Part shown: piece by piece, positions 6,263 through 6,572 of the stretch
Position numbering within the stretch: the first letter of the stretch is position 1
How the letters are laid out: each line of letters begins with the position of its first letter
DNA from: a bacterium
GTDB taxonomy: Bacteria > Verrucomicrobiota > Verrucomicrobiae > Limisphaerales > J093
NCBI GenBank assembly: GCA_021839785.1
Contig: JAKCAB010000669.1
Coordinates: forward strand, 1 to 6,572
Reading direction: 5' to 3'
Length of the DNA stretch: 6,572 nt
Translations under genes and position numbers: made by a program
The notes under the pieces: model-generated
Seen by the model: the letters and a program-made list of their open reading frames with translations, nothing else
Database searches by the model: none
Told to the model about the DNA's origin: nothing

Positions 6263-6572
6263 AGACGCGCGTGCGGATGTCGGACCAAGTGGAGGCTTAT
6301 CTGGCAGCGCGGGCGCTGGAAGTGCGCCGGAGGCTGCGGACCGCCGTCAAGGGACTGGCCACCTGGTCTGGACGCGCGGAGCCGCCGCGGGTGCGCTCCC
6401 TGGAGGATGAACTGAACGGCTACATCCGGCTGCGAGTGGACCGGCACCGGATCATCTTCCGGGAGTCAGTCCGGGCCGGGGAACGGCAAATCCTGTGCCT
6501 GTACGCCGCCCCGCGGTCAACGGTCTATGAGGCGTTCAGCCAATTGCTGATTGACGAGTTATCCAGATCGGA
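6259..6572 (+). CDS. RelE/ParE-like toxin (3' end outside window)
   Basis: The frame is open from the ATG at 6259 to the right edge: 104 codons plus two bases. It starts MKTRVRMSDQVEAYLAARAL with two N-terminal helices (about 8-36) carrying many arginines. Then come VRSLEDELNGYIRLRVDRHR (45-64), followed by IIFRE, and a last strand ILCLYAAPRSTVYEAF (78-93). The order of helices, an L-x-G-Y-x-R-L-R-V-x-x-x-R segment and a final R-x-x-x-Y (R86, Y90) is typical of the RelE/ParE fold, in which such basic and tyrosine residues cut ribosome-bound mRNA in RelE relatives. ParE relatives inhibit gyrase instead, and the sequence alone does not settle which applies. At 104 residues it is already family length, so little is probably missing. 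It is translationally coupled to the antitoxin by ATGA. No frameshift or stop suggests decay. Confidence 0.
   Translation, partial: MKTRVRMSDQVEAYLAARALEVRRRLRTAVKGLATWSGRAEPPRVRSLEDELNGYIRLRVDRHRIIFRESVRAGERQILCLYAAPRSTVYEAFSQLLIDELSRS

Overview
The window is GC-rich and densely coding. Third codon positions in the real genes are strongly G/C, so almost every long open frame on the opposite strand is a shadow. The protein style fits a Verrucomicrobiota-like or similar GC-rich environmental bacterium: several exported proteins, weak Shine-Dalgarno signals and a large secreted glycosidase-like enzyme. No rRNA or marker gene is present, so this placement is a low-confidence inference.

Layout. 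Most of the window (1-5746) is read on the minus strand. In order of transcription it holds: (i) an 870-residue exported protein with a likely carbohydrate-binding N-terminal domain and a glycoside-hydrolase-like core (5746-3134); (ii) after a 198-nt gap with a perfect hairpin, a small lipoprotein (2935-2534); (iii) a second, Cys-rich lipoprotein (2534-1692) that overlaps it in a TAATG junction; (iv) a 51-residue small protein (1669-1514); and (v) a large exported, single-pass membrane protein (1453 to beyond base 1), cut by the window edge. Genes ii to v are tightly packed and co-oriented and look like one transcription unit. None matches a function I can name. The set (two lipoproteins sharing a short motif, a small protein and a large envelope-spanning protein) is the best candidate here for an undescribed envelope system.

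At the right end, divergent from the glycosidase-like gene, a type II toxin-antitoxin pair reads on the plus strand: a Phd/YefM-like antitoxin (6026-6262) and a RelE/ParE-like toxin (6259 onward, cut by the window edge), joined by an ATGA overlap. The 279-nt divergent spacer holds a TTGACA box and a strong purine-rich ribosome-binding sequence.

Two real genes run off the edges (1-1453 minus, 6259-6572 plus). No tRNA, insertion sequence, CRISPR array or clear intrinsic terminator was seen.
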